DNA from: Colimorpha_A sp045543555
GTDB taxonomy: Bacteria; Bacillota; Clostridia; Oscillospirales; CAG-272
DNA: 64,000 bases
Assembly (NCBI GenBank): GCA_045543555.1
Contig: JAZQMQ010000025.1
Location: forward strand, 118,940 to 182,939
Reading direction: 5' to 3'
Under the pieces are notes generated by a model. The model was not told the DNA's origin. It saw only the letters and a program-made list of their open reading frames with translations, and did no database searches. Below, one piece after another: positions 7,816 to 15,990 of this stretch. How positions within the stretch are numbered: the first letter of the stretch is position 1; each line of letters starts with the position of its first letter. The position numbers and the translations under genes were made by a program.

Positions 7816-7847
7816 TAAAGATAACAATATTTACGGAGGTAATATTC

Positions 7848-8702
7848 ATGTATAATTTTCCCATAGGTGTGTTGATCGATTCTTTTGGTCTTCCCATAAG
7901 AGAAGCAATAGCAAAGGCGGTTTCAATCGGAGCAAACGGCTTCCAGATGTATTCCACTTACGGTGAGCATTCTCCCGAAAATATGACTGCAGCCAAGATA
8001 GCTGAGATGAATGATATGGTATCTTCCAACGGTCTCGTTATTTCCGCTCTTTGCGGAGATCTCGGTCACGGATTCGGAAATGCCGAGAAAAACCCGGAGC
8101 TCATCGAAAAGTCCAAGAGAATTCTTGATCTTGCAAAGGAGCTTGGCAGCGATATCGTTACCACTCATATCGGAGTTGTTCCTACCGATAAGAACCACGA
8201 TCGCTATAAGATCATGCAGGAGGCTTGCTACGAGCTTTCCCGTTATGCAGACAGCATAAATTCCCATTTTGCTATCGAAACCGGTCCAGAGACCTCCTCT
8301 GTTCTCGGAGATTTCCTTGACTCGCTCGAGTCTACCGGTGTTGCGGTCAACCTCGACCCCGCAAACCTCGTAATGGTAACCGGTGATGATCCCGTAAAGG
8401 CGGTACACCGTCTTAAGAAGTATATCGTTCACACTCACGCAAAGGACGGAGTAAAGCTCTACGATATGGCTCCCGAGCTTATCTACGGCGTTACCCCCAT
8501 GCCCGAGGATATGAAGAACATCACCTGTTTCTCCGAGGAGCCTCTCGGTCACGGCGGAGTCGATTTCCCCGCATACCTTAAGGCTCTCGACGAGATCGGT
8601 TACAAGGGCTTCCTCACCATCGAGCGTGAGTGCGGTGCCGATCCCTCGGCAGATATCGCTCTTGCTGCTGATTTCTTGCGTGGCATAATCGCAAATGGTT
8701 AA
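7848..8702 (+). CDS. sugar phosphate isomerase/epimerase-like TIM-barrel protein
   Basis: Product of 284 residues with the xylose-isomerase-like TIM-barrel fold. The expected divalent-metal ligands sit at strand ends: Glu in AIETGPE, Asp in VNLDPANL, His in VHTHAKDG, Glu in LTIERECG. Family members act on sugars, inositols or keto-sugars; the substrate is unknown. First gene of a three-gene operon with a Gfo/Idh/MocA dehydrogenase (23 bp later) and a second TIM barrel, suggesting sequential work on one oxidised sugar. Codon use is that of a well-expressed gene. Confidence 0.82.
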   Translation: MYNFPIGVLIDSFGLPIREAIAKAVSIGANGFQMYSTYGEHSPENMTAAKIAEMNDMVSSNGLVISALCGDLGHGFGNAEKNPELIEKSKRILDLAKELGSDIVTTHIGVVPTDKNHDRYKIMQEACYELSRYADSINSHFAIETGPETSSVLGDFLDSLESTGVAVNLDPANLVMVTGDDPVKAVHRLKKYIVHTHAKDGVKLYDMAPELIYGVTPMPEDMKNITCFSEEPLGHGGVDFPAYLKALDEIGYKGFLTIERECGADPSADIALAADFLRGIIANG

Positions 8703-8725
8703 GAATACAGACTGGAGATACTGAT

Positions 8726-9787
8726 ATGAGTAAAAAACTTAGAATAGGAATTATCGGAACCGGAGGAATAAGCCACTGCCATATGGCAGGTTATAAGGCG
8801 CTGAGCGACACTGTCGAGGTCGTTGCCGCCTGCGATATCGATGAAAACAAGCTCGAAAAATATTGCGAGCAGTACGGTATTCCGGGTAAATATACCGATT
8901 TCAACGAAATGATGGCTAAGGAAGACCTCGACGCCGTCAGCGTTTGTACATGGAACGCCGTTCATAAGGACGCAACCATCGCCGCTCTTCGCGGAGGTGC
9001 AAACGTAATATGCGAAAAACCGATGGCTATGAATACCGAGGAAGCACTTGAGATGCTTAAGGTATCAAAGGAGACCGGAAAGCTTCTTCAAATCGGCTTT
9101 GTGCGCCGCTTTGGTAACGATGCCGACGCGCTGAAGGAATATATTGCCGCAGGAACATTCGGTGATATCTACTATGCGAAGGCTACTTATCTTCGCCGCA
9201 ACGGTTGTCCCGGCGGTTGGTTCGGCGATAAGTCCCGCTCCGGCGGTGGTCCGCTTATTGACCTCGGAGTTCACGTTATAGACCTCGTGCGTTACCTTGC
9301 AGGCAGTCCGAAGGCAGTCTCGGCATACGGCGCCACCTTCGATAATCTCGGACCTAACCGCGCAAACGGTAACAAGGGATGGTCTGTTGAGGGCAAGGGC
9401 GATCCTTATACGGTTGAGGACTTCACCACCGCGCTTATCCGCTTTGATAACGGCTTCACGGTTTCCGTTGAGGCAAGCTTTAACCTCAATATAAAGCACG
9501 ACGTGGGTAACATCGAGCTCTTCGGCACAAACGCAGGCTGCAGCATTGATCCTGATCTTGAGCTTTATACACAGCTTGCAGGCAAATTTGTAAACATTAA
9601 GCCATGCGACAGCATCGCACTTTCCTTTAACGGACTTTTTGAAAGAGAGATCAAGGGATTTGTCGATGCAGTAAACGGTGATGCTCCTTGTGTTGCTCCT
9701 GCTGAGGACGGAGTTGAGCTTATGAGAATAATTGACGCGATCTATAAATCTGCCGAAACAGGAAAATCGGTTGAGATATCAAGATAA
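8726..9787 (+). CDS. Gfo/Idh/MocA family NAD(P)-dependent oxidoreductase
   Basis: Product of 353 residues. The Rossmann domain starts with IGIIGTGGISHCHMAGY (residues ~7-23) and includes the family's CEKPMAMN motif; the C-terminal sheet domain carries the GGGPLIDLGVHVIDLVRYL stretch with the Asp/His pair used in catalysis. Members oxidise or reduce sugars, inositols and glycosides. Lying between two xylose-isomerase-like proteins, it most likely oxidises the ring of a sugar, inositol or glycoside that its neighbours then isomerise or cleave. That substrate class is inference. Confidence 0.88.
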   Translation: MSKKLRIGIIGTGGISHCHMAGYKALSDTVEVVAACDIDENKLEKYCEQYGIPGKYTDFNEMMAKEDLDAVSVCTWNAVHKDATIAALRGGANVICEKPMAMNTEEALEMLKVSKETGKLLQIGFVRRFGNDADALKEYIAAGTFGDIYYAKATYLRRNGCPGGWFGDKSRSGGGPLIDLGVHVIDLVRYLAGSPKAVSAYGATFDNLGPNRANGNKGWSVEGKGDPYTVEDFTTALIRFDNGFTVSVEASFNLNIKHDVGNIELFGTNAGCSIDPDLELYTQLAGKFVNIKPCDSIALSFNGLFEREIKGFVDAVNGDAPCVAPAEDGVELMRIIDAIYKSAETGKSVEISR

Positions 9788-9799
9788 GGAGAATTTATT

Positions 9800-10657
9800 A
9801 TGAAATATTGTGTAAGCACGTACAGCTTCGGAGGCTATATGGACAGCCTCGGTATATACGGAGTTATCGATAAGGCGGCGGAAATGGGATTCGATGGAAT
9901 CGAGTTCGTCGATATGCCTTGGATGAACGCTTCCGACGAGGAGCTGGTCAAGATCGGTCAGTACGCAAGAGATAAGGGCGTTGAGACAGTAGACCTCTGC
10001 ACCGGTGCTGACTTTATCAACGGAAGTGACGGCGATGTTGAGGCGCAGATCGCAAGAGTTTGCGACCGCGTAGACAAGGCTGTTCTTCTCGGCGTAAAGA
10101 TGATGCGTCATGACGTAGGATCCGAGCCCAGAGGACGTAAGCACGGTCTCGGCTATGCCTACAACCTCGAAAGACTTGCATATGCCTGCAGAAAGGTTAC
10201 CGAATATGCGGCATCGAAGGGTATTCAGACCATGACCGAAAACCACGGCTACTATTCTCAGGACGCAGACAGAGTAGCTTCGCTTATCGACGCTGTCGAT
10301 CACGACAACTTCGGCGCGCTTCTCGACCTCGGTAACTTTATGTGTGCAGATGAGGATCCCGTTCTCTCGGTTTCCCGCCTTGCTCCCTATGCAGTACACG
10401 TTCACTGTAAGGACTTCCTCTACAGAAAGGGAAATGAGACGAATCCCGGTGCGACCTGGTTCAAAACACGCGGCGGAAACTATCTCCGCGGAACTATCGT
10501 AGGTCACGGCGAGGCAAATATTGCGCAGAGCCTTGCTATCCTTAAGAGTAAGGGCTACGACGGATATATCTCCCTTGAATTCGAGGGCGTTGAGGATAAC
10601 CTCCGCGGTATCTCCCTCGGAATCGAGAACGTAAAGAGATTCTGGGAAAACGCTTGA
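9800..10657 (+). CDS. second sugar phosphate isomerase/epimerase-like TIM-barrel protein
   Basis: Product of 285 residues of the same superfamily as the operon's first gene but clearly diverged. Metal-ligand positions: Glu in MTENHGYY, Asp in LLDLGNFM, His in VHVHCKDF, Glu in LEFEGVED. It begins 12 bp after the dehydrogenase and ends at a strong terminator, so the operon is exactly these three genes. No transporter or regulator belongs to the unit. Substrate unknown. Confidence 0.82.
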   Translation: MKYCVSTYSFGGYMDSLGIYGVIDKAAEMGFDGIEFVDMPWMNASDEELVKIGQYARDKGVETVDLCTGADFINGSDGDVEAQIARVCDRVDKAVLLGVKMMRHDVGSEPRGRKHGLGYAYNLERLAYACRKVTEYAASKGIQTMTENHGYYSQDADRVASLIDAVDHDNFGALLDLGNFMCADEDPVLSVSRLAPYAVHVHCKDFLYRKGNETNPGATWFKTRGGNYLRGTIVGHGEANIAQSLAILKSKGYDGYISLEFEGVEDNLRGISLGIENVKRFWENA

Positions 10658-10670
10658 TCTCCAATTGAAT

Positions 10671-10707
10671 AAAAAAACAACGCCTTCGATGAAGGCGTTG
10701 TTTTTTT
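10671..10707 (+). terminator. terminator of the TIM-barrel operon
   Basis: AACAACGCCTTC and GAAGGCGTTGTT form a 12-bp stem with a GAT loop and flow into a run of seven T. Confidence 0.92.
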
Positions 10708-10722
10708 ATGCGCTACTATAAG

Positions 10723-10912
10723 CCTTCCCCAGCGGGGAAGGTGTCGGCGTAGCCGACGGATGAGGAGATCAACGTACGGATATCTAAAAATGATAGATAA
10801 AACGACAATAAAAAATAAACAAGGTTATTCCGATCAAATAATGTGTAATCCGAAAAATGCTCTCCTCATCCGTCTGCTCCTTCGTCGCAGCCACCTTCCC
10901 CGCTGGGGAAGG
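10723..10912. repeat. inverted pair of CCTTCCCC-AGC-GGGGAAGG repeat units
   Basis: Copy one (10723-10767) consists of a CCTTCCCC/GGGGAAGG hairpin, a CGGC/GCCG hairpin and GGATGAGGAG. Copy two (10862-10912) is the same arrangement in inverse orientation, with GGCTGCG-type bases in the middle. About 94 bp of AT-rich sequence lies between. This looks like a non-coding intergenic repeat of MITE type. No protein is supported in 10708-11115. Confidence 0.7.
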
Positions 10913-10970
10913 CAAAGGATACCGCAATCTTATTTCCGGGTTTTATATTACAATTCCGCGATTTTGTTTG

Positions 10971-11072
10971 TACGAACGGCGAGAGCAAGCCCTCGCCCTA
11001 CGAAGAAGCCGTAATGTTTTTGCAGAAAATTAAATTGCTCTCTGTAGGGCGGGTGCTTGCTCCCGCCGTTTC
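10971..11072. repeat. second inverted repeat pair (GTAGGGCG-type)
   Basis: The unit at 10971-11004 (GAACGGCGAGAGCAAGCCC) and the unit at 11043-11072 (GTAGGGCGGGTGCTTGCTCC) are inverted copies with a few differences. They follow directly on the first pair, so the whole 350-bp spacer is built from repeats. Confidence 0.65.
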
Positions 11073-11115
11073 AAAAATAGTGTATCTTCTAAACCTTCCA
11101 ATAAATGAGAATATT

Positions 11116-11144
11116 AAAAAGCATCGGCAAAAACCGATGCTTTT
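11116..11144. terminator. terminator of the GH4 gene
   Basis: AAAAGCATCGG and CCGATGCTTTT form an 11-bp stem with an A-rich loop. On the minus strand it is followed by a T-rich tract, 16 bp after the GH4 stop codon. Confidence 0.85.
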
Positions 11145-11160
11145 GATTTTACGCTTTGTA

Positions 11161-12480
11161 TCAGTTATACTTAGGCATCCAATCTCCGTGGACCTCGATG
11201 AGCTCGTCGACCATCTTCTTGATGGTGTCGATGTCGAGCTCGCTGCCCGTGTGGGGATCGAGCATTGCCGCCTGATAGATATGCTCCTTCTTTCTGGTGC
11301 GAGCAGCCTCGATTGTGAGAAGCTGAACGTTGATGTTGGTCATGTTCATTGCCGCGCACTGTACGGGGAGAGCGCCTACGTAGCAGGGGTTGACACCGCT
11401 GCCGTTAACGAGGCAGGGAACCTCAACGCACGCCTCTTCGGGAAGGTTGGTGATGAGGTGACCCTTGTTGAGAACGTTACCGCCGATCTGGAAGGGCTTG
11501 TTGGTAACTACCGCCTCCATGATGTAGGACGCGTACTCATGCGAGCGTTTGTGCTCCTTAACGCCGTTGATCTTCATATCCTCGTATTCCTTCTTCCATC
11601 CTGCGATCTGATTTACGCAACGGCGGGGATACTCGTCGAGGGGAATGTTGTACTTTTCGATAAGCTCGGGGTACTTGCTCTTGATGTAGAACATATTGTA
11701 CTCTGCGTTGTGCTCGGAGGATTCGGTGCAGTAGTAACCAAAATTCTTGATATATTCAAGACGAACCTTGTTACCGAATTTGGGATTTGCGATCTTTTCG
11801 TCGATACGGCTCTTGATCTCGGGATAGAGGTCAACTCCGTTCTTGTCTCTTACGTCGAGAAGCCAAGCCATGTGGTTGATACCCGCGATAACGGATTTGT
11901 GCTGATCCAGCTTATCCTCCATACCGAGATGACGGAAAAGCTCAGGTACACAACTCTGAACGCTGTGGCAAAGACCTATGGTCTTAATGGCGGTGTAGCG
12001 CTGAATGTAGCCCGAAAGCATAGCCATGGGGTTGGTGTAGTTTAAGAAAAGTGCGTTAGGGCAAACTTCCTCCATATCGTGAGCAAAATCCTCCATTACG
12101 GGAATGGTACGGAGTGCTCTCATGATACCGCCTATACCGAGGGTGTCGGCGATTGTCTGACGGAGACCGTATTTCTTGGGAATTTCAAAGTCGGTGATCG
12201 TACAGGGGTCATATCCTCCGACCTGAATTGCATTTACGACGAAAGTAGCTCCGCGAAGAGCGTCCTTGCGGTTTTCAACACCGAGGTAGCACTCGATCTT
12301 TCCGCATCCGCCCTTTGCCTCACGGATAGCCTCGAGGATTACTCGGCTTTCCTCTAGTCGCTCGCCGTCGATGTCGTAGAGAGCGAAAACGCTGTCCTTA
12401 AGGGACTCGGTGCACATACAGTCACCGATAACGTTTCTTGCAAATACGGTGCTTCCCGCACCCATAAAGGTTATCTTCAT
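11161..12480 (-). CDS. NAD-dependent glycoside hydrolase family 4, probable alpha-galactosidase
   Basis: Product of 439 residues. GH4 enzymes use NAD+ and Mn2+ to oxidise the substrate at C3 and eliminate the aglycone. The N-terminal Rossmann motif is ITFMGAGSTVFARNV; NYTNPMAM and GLCHSVQS are the metal/substrate stretches, and the Cys-His-Ser form is found in MelA-type alpha-galactosidases and AglA-type alpha-glucosidases. MelA type is favoured from the N-terminus, but alpha-glucosidase is possible. GGAGG precedes the ATG. An AraC-family gene is divergently placed 111 bp away and probably controls it. Confidence 0.82.
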   Translation of the reverse strand: MKITFMGAGSTVFARNVIGDCMCTESLKDSVFALYDIDGERLEESRVILEAIREAKGGCGKIECYLGVENRKDALRGATFVVNAIQVGGYDPCTITDFEIPKKYGLRQTIADTLGIGGIMRALRTIPVMEDFAHDMEEVCPNALFLNYTNPMAMLSGYIQRYTAIKTIGLCHSVQSCVPELFRHLGMEDKLDQHKSVIAGINHMAWLLDVRDKNGVDLYPEIKSRIDEKIANPKFGNKVRLEYIKNFGYYCTESSEHNAEYNMFYIKSKYPELIEKYNIPLDEYPRRCVNQIAGWKKEYEDMKINGVKEHKRSHEYASYIMEAVVTNKPFQIGGNVLNKGHLITNLPEEACVEVPCLVNGSGVNPCYVGALPVQCAAMNMTNINVQLLTIEAARTRKKEHIYQAAMLDPHTGSELDIDTIKKMVDELIEVHGDWMPKYN

Positions 12481-12541
12481 AGATATATCCTCCTAATATT
12501 TAAGTTAATTACATTTTATCAGAATTTTTTTCTTATTGCTA

Positions 12542-12571
12542 TTGATTTTTGTGGGTAAAACTTGTTATAAT
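12542..12571 (+). promoter_or_regulatory. promoter of the AraC-family regulator
   Basis: TTGATT (12542-12547), 18-bp spacer, TATAAT (12566-12571). The start codon at 12592 lies only 20 bp past the -10, giving a very short leader made mostly of the AGAGGTGA ribosome site. Confidence 0.65.
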
Positions 12572-12591
12572 GTTGTACAGAGGTGACGAAT

Positions 12592-13362
12592 ATGTATGAG
12601 ATGATCGAAATAATCATAAACGAGGGATATCCGGGAATAAACCCCGTACGGTTTGGGCATCAAAACTGCCACGCCAGACATTCGTACGGCCCTGCGGTCA
12701 GAAGTCATTGGCTTTTGCACTATATTGTGTCGGGGAAGGGTATATTTGTCCGTAACGGAGTGACACACCATATCGAAAAGGGCGATATTTTCGTTATCCG
12801 TCCCTTTGAGGAGACTTATTACGAGGCGGATAACACTGAGCCGTGGAGCTATATATGGGTGGGATTTACGGCGGACAGTCTACTTGACGACGTGTTTGAT
12901 AAGTCTGTTATCAAATTACCGAGCGCGGGCAAGATTTTCCAGGATATGAGGCGTTGCTCGGAGCTTGAAAACGGACGAAGTGCCTTTCTGACCAGCAGGA
13001 TATGGGAGCTTGTGGCGAGGATACAGGATCTCGGAAGCGTAAAAACGGGACACATCGACAAGGCGCTGTCCTTTATACATTCCGAGTATGCAAACGGCAT
13101 CACCGTCAGCACGGTCGCAAACCACCTCAATCTCGACCGAACCTACTTTTCCACACTGTTCAAAAGCGAGACGGGGGTCTCGCCCGTTGACTACCTGACC
13201 GACCTGAAGCTGAGCAAGGCGGCAGAGCTGATGAGCGTTTACGGAAGGTCGCCCACAACTGCGGCAATATCCTCGGGATACCCCGATTACTGCCACTTCT
13301 CAAGAGCCTTCAAAAAGCGCTTCGGGGTCAGCCCGAGAAAATATCGGGAAATGAATAAGTGA
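12592..13362 (+). CDS. AraC family transcriptional regulator (cupin sensor)
   Basis: Product of 256 residues. The N-terminal cupin-type sensor (residues ~20-100) includes SHWLLHYIVSGKGIFV and KGDIFVIRPFEETYY. The C-terminal double helix-turn-helix (~155-256) includes VSTVANHLNLDRTYFSTLFK and PDYCHFSRAFKKRFGVSPRKYR, the AraC signature. The ATG at 12592 is chosen since an upstream in-frame GTG falls inside the ribosome site AGAGGTGA. Divergent from the GH4 gene, which it probably activates in response to a galactoside-type sugar; that is inference from position. Confidence 0.88.
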   Translation: MYEMIEIIINEGYPGINPVRFGHQNCHARHSYGPAVRSHWLLHYIVSGKGIFVRNGVTHHIEKGDIFVIRPFEETYYEADNTEPWSYIWVGFTADSLLDDVFDKSVIKLPSAGKIFQDMRRCSELENGRSAFLTSRIWELVARIQDLGSVKTGHIDKALSFIHSEYANGITVSTVANHLNLDRTYFSTLFKSETGVSPVDYLTDLKLSKAAELMSVYGRSPTTAAISSGYPDYCHFSRAFKKRFGVSPRKYREMNK

Positions 13363-13456
13363 TGTAAATATACGGTTTTTTGAGCATATTTTATATAATT
13401 TTTCGGATAAATACAAAATATTTTTCTCAAAAAATCGAAAAAATTTCAGTACAGTA

Positions 13457-13485
13457 TTGCAAAAACACGAAAAATCAGTTATAAT
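13457..13485 (+). promoter_or_regulatory. promoter of the CofE-like gene
   Basis: TTGCAA (13457-13462), 17-bp spacer, TATAAT (13480-13485). The rest of the 13363-13538 spacer is AT-rich with nothing else recognisable. Confidence 0.75.
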
Positions 13486-13538
13486 TAACTGTTGGCAAAG
13501 ATACAACAATTCTATTCTCAAGGAAGAAGGAATATAAA

Positions 13539-14741
13539 ATGTCAGAAAATACAAGAAGAGTCGGAACGGTATCGAGAGGTATCCGTTGCCCCATTATAAG
13601 ACAGGGCGACGATCTCGCAAGAATAGTTGCGGACAGCGTCATTGAGGCGGCAGAGTGCGAGGGCTTTGAGCTTCGCGATCGCGACGTTATTTCTGTAACC
13701 GAGAGCGTCGTTGCAAGAGCACAGGGCAACTATGCCTCCGTAAACGATATCGCAACCGACGTTAAGGCTAAGCTCGGCGGCGAGACTGTCGGCGTGCTTT
13801 TCCCCATACTTTCCAGAAACCGCTTCGCTATTTGTCTTAAGGGTATCGCAATGGGCGCAAAGAAGATCGTCCTTATGCTTTCCTACCCCTCCGACGAGGT
13901 GGGTAACTCTCTTATGAATATGGATATGCTCGACGAGAGCGGAGTAAATCCCTACACCGACGTGCTCTCCCTTGAAAAGTACCGTGAGCTTTTCGGTGAG
14001 AATCCACTTGAGTTTACCGGCGTTGACTACGTCGCATACTACAAGAAGCTTATCGAGGACTGCGGCGCTGAGGCTGAGATCATCTTCGGTAACCGCGCTG
14101 AAATGATCCTTCCTTATGCGAAGAAGGTCATCAACTGCGACATTCACACCCGTGTACGTACCAAGAGAATACTCCGCAATAACGGAGCAGAGATCGTATG
14201 CGGTCTCGACGATATTCTCAATGCTCCCGTAAACGGCAGCGGCTGTAACGAAAATTACGGTCTTCTCGGCTCCAACAAGAGCACCGAGGATCAGATCAAG
14301 CTCTTCCCCCGCGACTGCCAGAAGGTCGTTCTCGACATTCAGAAGTACGTTCTCGATGCTACCGGCAAGCACGTTGAGGTAATGGTTTACGGAGACGGTG
14401 CTTTCAAGGATCCCAGAGGAAAGATCTGGGAGCTTGCAGACCCGGTCGTTTCCCCCGCATTTACCGACGGTCTTATCGGTACTCCCAATGAGCTTAAGCT
14501 CAAGTACCTTGCAGACAACGACTTCAAGGATCTGTCCGGCGAGGAGCTGAAAAAGGCTATCTCCGAGAGCATCAAGAAGAAGGACGGAAGCTCCCTTGTA
14601 GGCAACATGGCGGCTCAGGGTACCACCCCCCGTCAGCTCACCGACCTCATCGGTTCCCTCTGCGACCTTACCTCCGGCTCGGGAGATAAGGGAACTCCCG
14701 TGGTTCTTGTACAGGGCTATTTCGACAATTACACCAACTGA
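13539..14741 (+). CDS. coenzyme F420-0:L-glutamate ligase-like protein (CofE family)
   Basis: Product of 400 residues. The N-terminal half resembles CofE, which adds glutamate to F420-0 with GTP: RDVISVTESVVARAQGNY (residues ~48-65), DVISV and later VYGDGAFKDPRGKIWE with VVSPAFTDGLIG. At ~400 residues it is much longer than archaeal CofE (~250), as in the Clostridial version of the family. The gene stands alone between promoter and terminator, with no other F420 genes in view. Codon use suggests strong expression. The substrate may therefore not be F420. Confidence 0.72.
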   Translation: MSENTRRVGTVSRGIRCPIIRQGDDLARIVADSVIEAAECEGFELRDRDVISVTESVVARAQGNYASVNDIATDVKAKLGGETVGVLFPILSRNRFAICLKGIAMGAKKIVLMLSYPSDEVGNSLMNMDMLDESGVNPYTDVLSLEKYRELFGENPLEFTGVDYVAYYKKLIEDCGAEAEIIFGNRAEMILPYAKKVINCDIHTRVRTKRILRNNGAEIVCGLDDILNAPVNGSGCNENYGLLGSNKSTEDQIKLFPRDCQKVVLDIQKYVLDATGKHVEVMVYGDGAFKDPRGKIWELADPVVSPAFTDGLIGTPNELKLKYLADNDFKDLSGEELKKAISESIKKKDGSSLVGNMAAQGTTPRQLTDLIGSLCDLTSGSGDKGTPVVLVQGYFDNYTN

Positions 14742-14748
14742 TAATATC

Positions 14749-14777
14749 AAAAACCGGCTCAAATGAGTCGGTTTTTT
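14749..14777 (+). terminator. terminator of the CofE-like gene
   Basis: AAAACCGGCTC and GAGTCGGTTTT form a stem with one G-U pair and a 4-base loop, continuing into T6. Confidence 0.9.
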
Positions 14778-14820
14778 GTTTATACCCTATTCTTGTCACC
14801 CAAATTACATTTCTCATCGG

Positions 14821-14849
14821 TTGACAAGCACTGCTTTATATTGTATAAT
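14821..14849 (+). promoter_or_regulatory. full-consensus promoter of the polysaccharide operon
   Basis: TTGACA (14821-14826), exactly 17 bp, TATAAT (14844-14849). It lies 53 bp ahead of the first glycosyltransferase gene and is the only promoter seen before the seven-gene unit. Confidence 0.88.
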
Positions 14850-14901
14850 ATAATAATACAATGGATAATTGTGTCTTTTTGATGCGAAAGGAGGATGGAC
14901 G

Positions 14902-15990
14902 GTGAAATATTTACTGATATCAAACGATCCTGCAATGCTTTACAGATACAGAGCTGAGGTAATAATGGAGCTTCTAAAAGAAAATTCCGTTTTCGTCTGT
15001 GCTCCGAAAGGTGATGTCGATAATCTAACAAGCATGGGTTGCAAAATGGTTTATGCAGATATCGACAGGCGCGGGATGGATCCAAGGGCTGATTTTGCTC
15101 TTTACAAGGCTTATAAGCGCATAATTTCTGAAGTGAAGCCCGATATCGTACTCACCTACTCCATAAAGCCAAATATTTACGGAGGATATGCAGCGAAAAA
15201 GCTCGGTATTCCATATTTTTGTCATGTTCAAGGGCTGGGAAGTGCATTCCAAAGAAAAATATTAAAAACCATCGTCTCCTTAATGTACAGATTCGCACTC
15301 AAGGATGCAAAAGGCGTATTTTTTGAAAATACGGGAAACAGAGATCTTTTCGTAAACAGCAAGATCATTCGCGAAGATCAGGCAATAACCGTCAAGGGCG
15401 GTGCCGGAGTTCCGCTTGAATCCTTCCCTTTTTGCGAGCTTCATCAAAATGATACCGTAAACTTTCTCTTCGTCGGACGCATCATGAAGGAAAAGGGTGT
15501 GGATGAGCTTTTTGATGCCGCAAAACGTATGAAGTCAGAGCTTGCAGACAAGGTTTCATTCACTATAGCGGGAAACTTCGTTGACGAATATAAAAAAACG
15601 GTAAAAGAGCTTTCAGACAGCGGAATCATTGAATATGTCGGATTCGTAAGGGATGTCGCGGCGTTATATAGAAAATGTCACGCCGTAGTTTTGCCGTCAT
15701 ATCATGAGGGACTTGCAAACGTTCTTATAGAAGGTGCGGCTACAGGAAGAGCTTTGATCGCAACAAACATTCACGGTTGTAAGGAAACAGTCATTAACAA
15801 CGAGAGCGGATATCTTGTTCCCGTACGTGATTCGGAGTCTCTTTACACCGCAATGATGCGTTTTTATGATCTCAGCTTCGAAGAAAAACAAAAAATGGGT
15901 ATGGCGGGACGCCGTTTAGTTGAAAATAATTTCGACAGAAAAGACGTGGTTTCATTTACCGTTTCTTCTCTTAAGGAGGGGCTGAAATGA
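14902..15990 (+). CDS. glycosyltransferase family 4 protein
   Basis: Product of 362 residues with GT-B fold. N-terminal domain has the pattern of galactosyl/HexNAc transferases of capsule and LPS clusters (RRGMDPRADFALYKAY, DIVLTYSIKPNIYGGY, HVQGLGSAF). The nucleotide-sugar domain includes FLFVGRIMKEKGVDELF and the E-x7-E region PSYHEGLANVLIEGAATGR. Start is GTG at 14902, after AAAGGAGG; the upstream ATG at 14869 would miss the ribosome site. First gene of the operon; its stop overlaps the next start. Donor and acceptor sugars are unknown. Confidence 0.88.
   Translation: MKYLLISNDPAMLYRYRAEVIMELLKENSVFVCAPKGDVDNLTSMGCKMVYADIDRRGMDPRADFALYKAYKRIISEVKPDIVLTYSIKPNIYGGYAAKKLGIPYFCHVQGLGSAFQRKILKTIVSLMYRFALKDAKGVFFENTGNRDLFVNSKIIREDQAITVKGGAGVPLESFPFCELHQNDTVNFLFVGRIMKEKGVDELFDAAKRMKSELADKVSFTIAGNFVDEYKKTVKELSDSGIIEYVGFVRDVAALYRKCHAVVLPSYHEGLANVLIEGAATGRALIATNIHGCKETVINNESGYLVPVRDSESLYTAMMRFYDLSFEEKQKMGMAGRRLVENNFDRKDVVSFTVSSLKEGLK

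Noticed and set aside
10723..11072. Repeat-rich spacer considered as an insertion sequence
   Set aside because: No transposase frame or remnants could be found; only short inverted repeats are present.
11014..12045. 343-codon plus-strand frame across the GH4 gene
   Set aside because: It is antisense to a clearly recognisable GH4 enzyme and its start lies in repeat DNA; no motifs were seen.
13542..14762. 406-codon open frame on the minus strand opposite the CofE-like gene
   Set aside because: It mirrors the codon pattern of the plus-strand gene, has no ribosome site or recognisable motifs, and its composition (Leu/Val/Ser-rich with scattered Cys) is typical of antisense frames.
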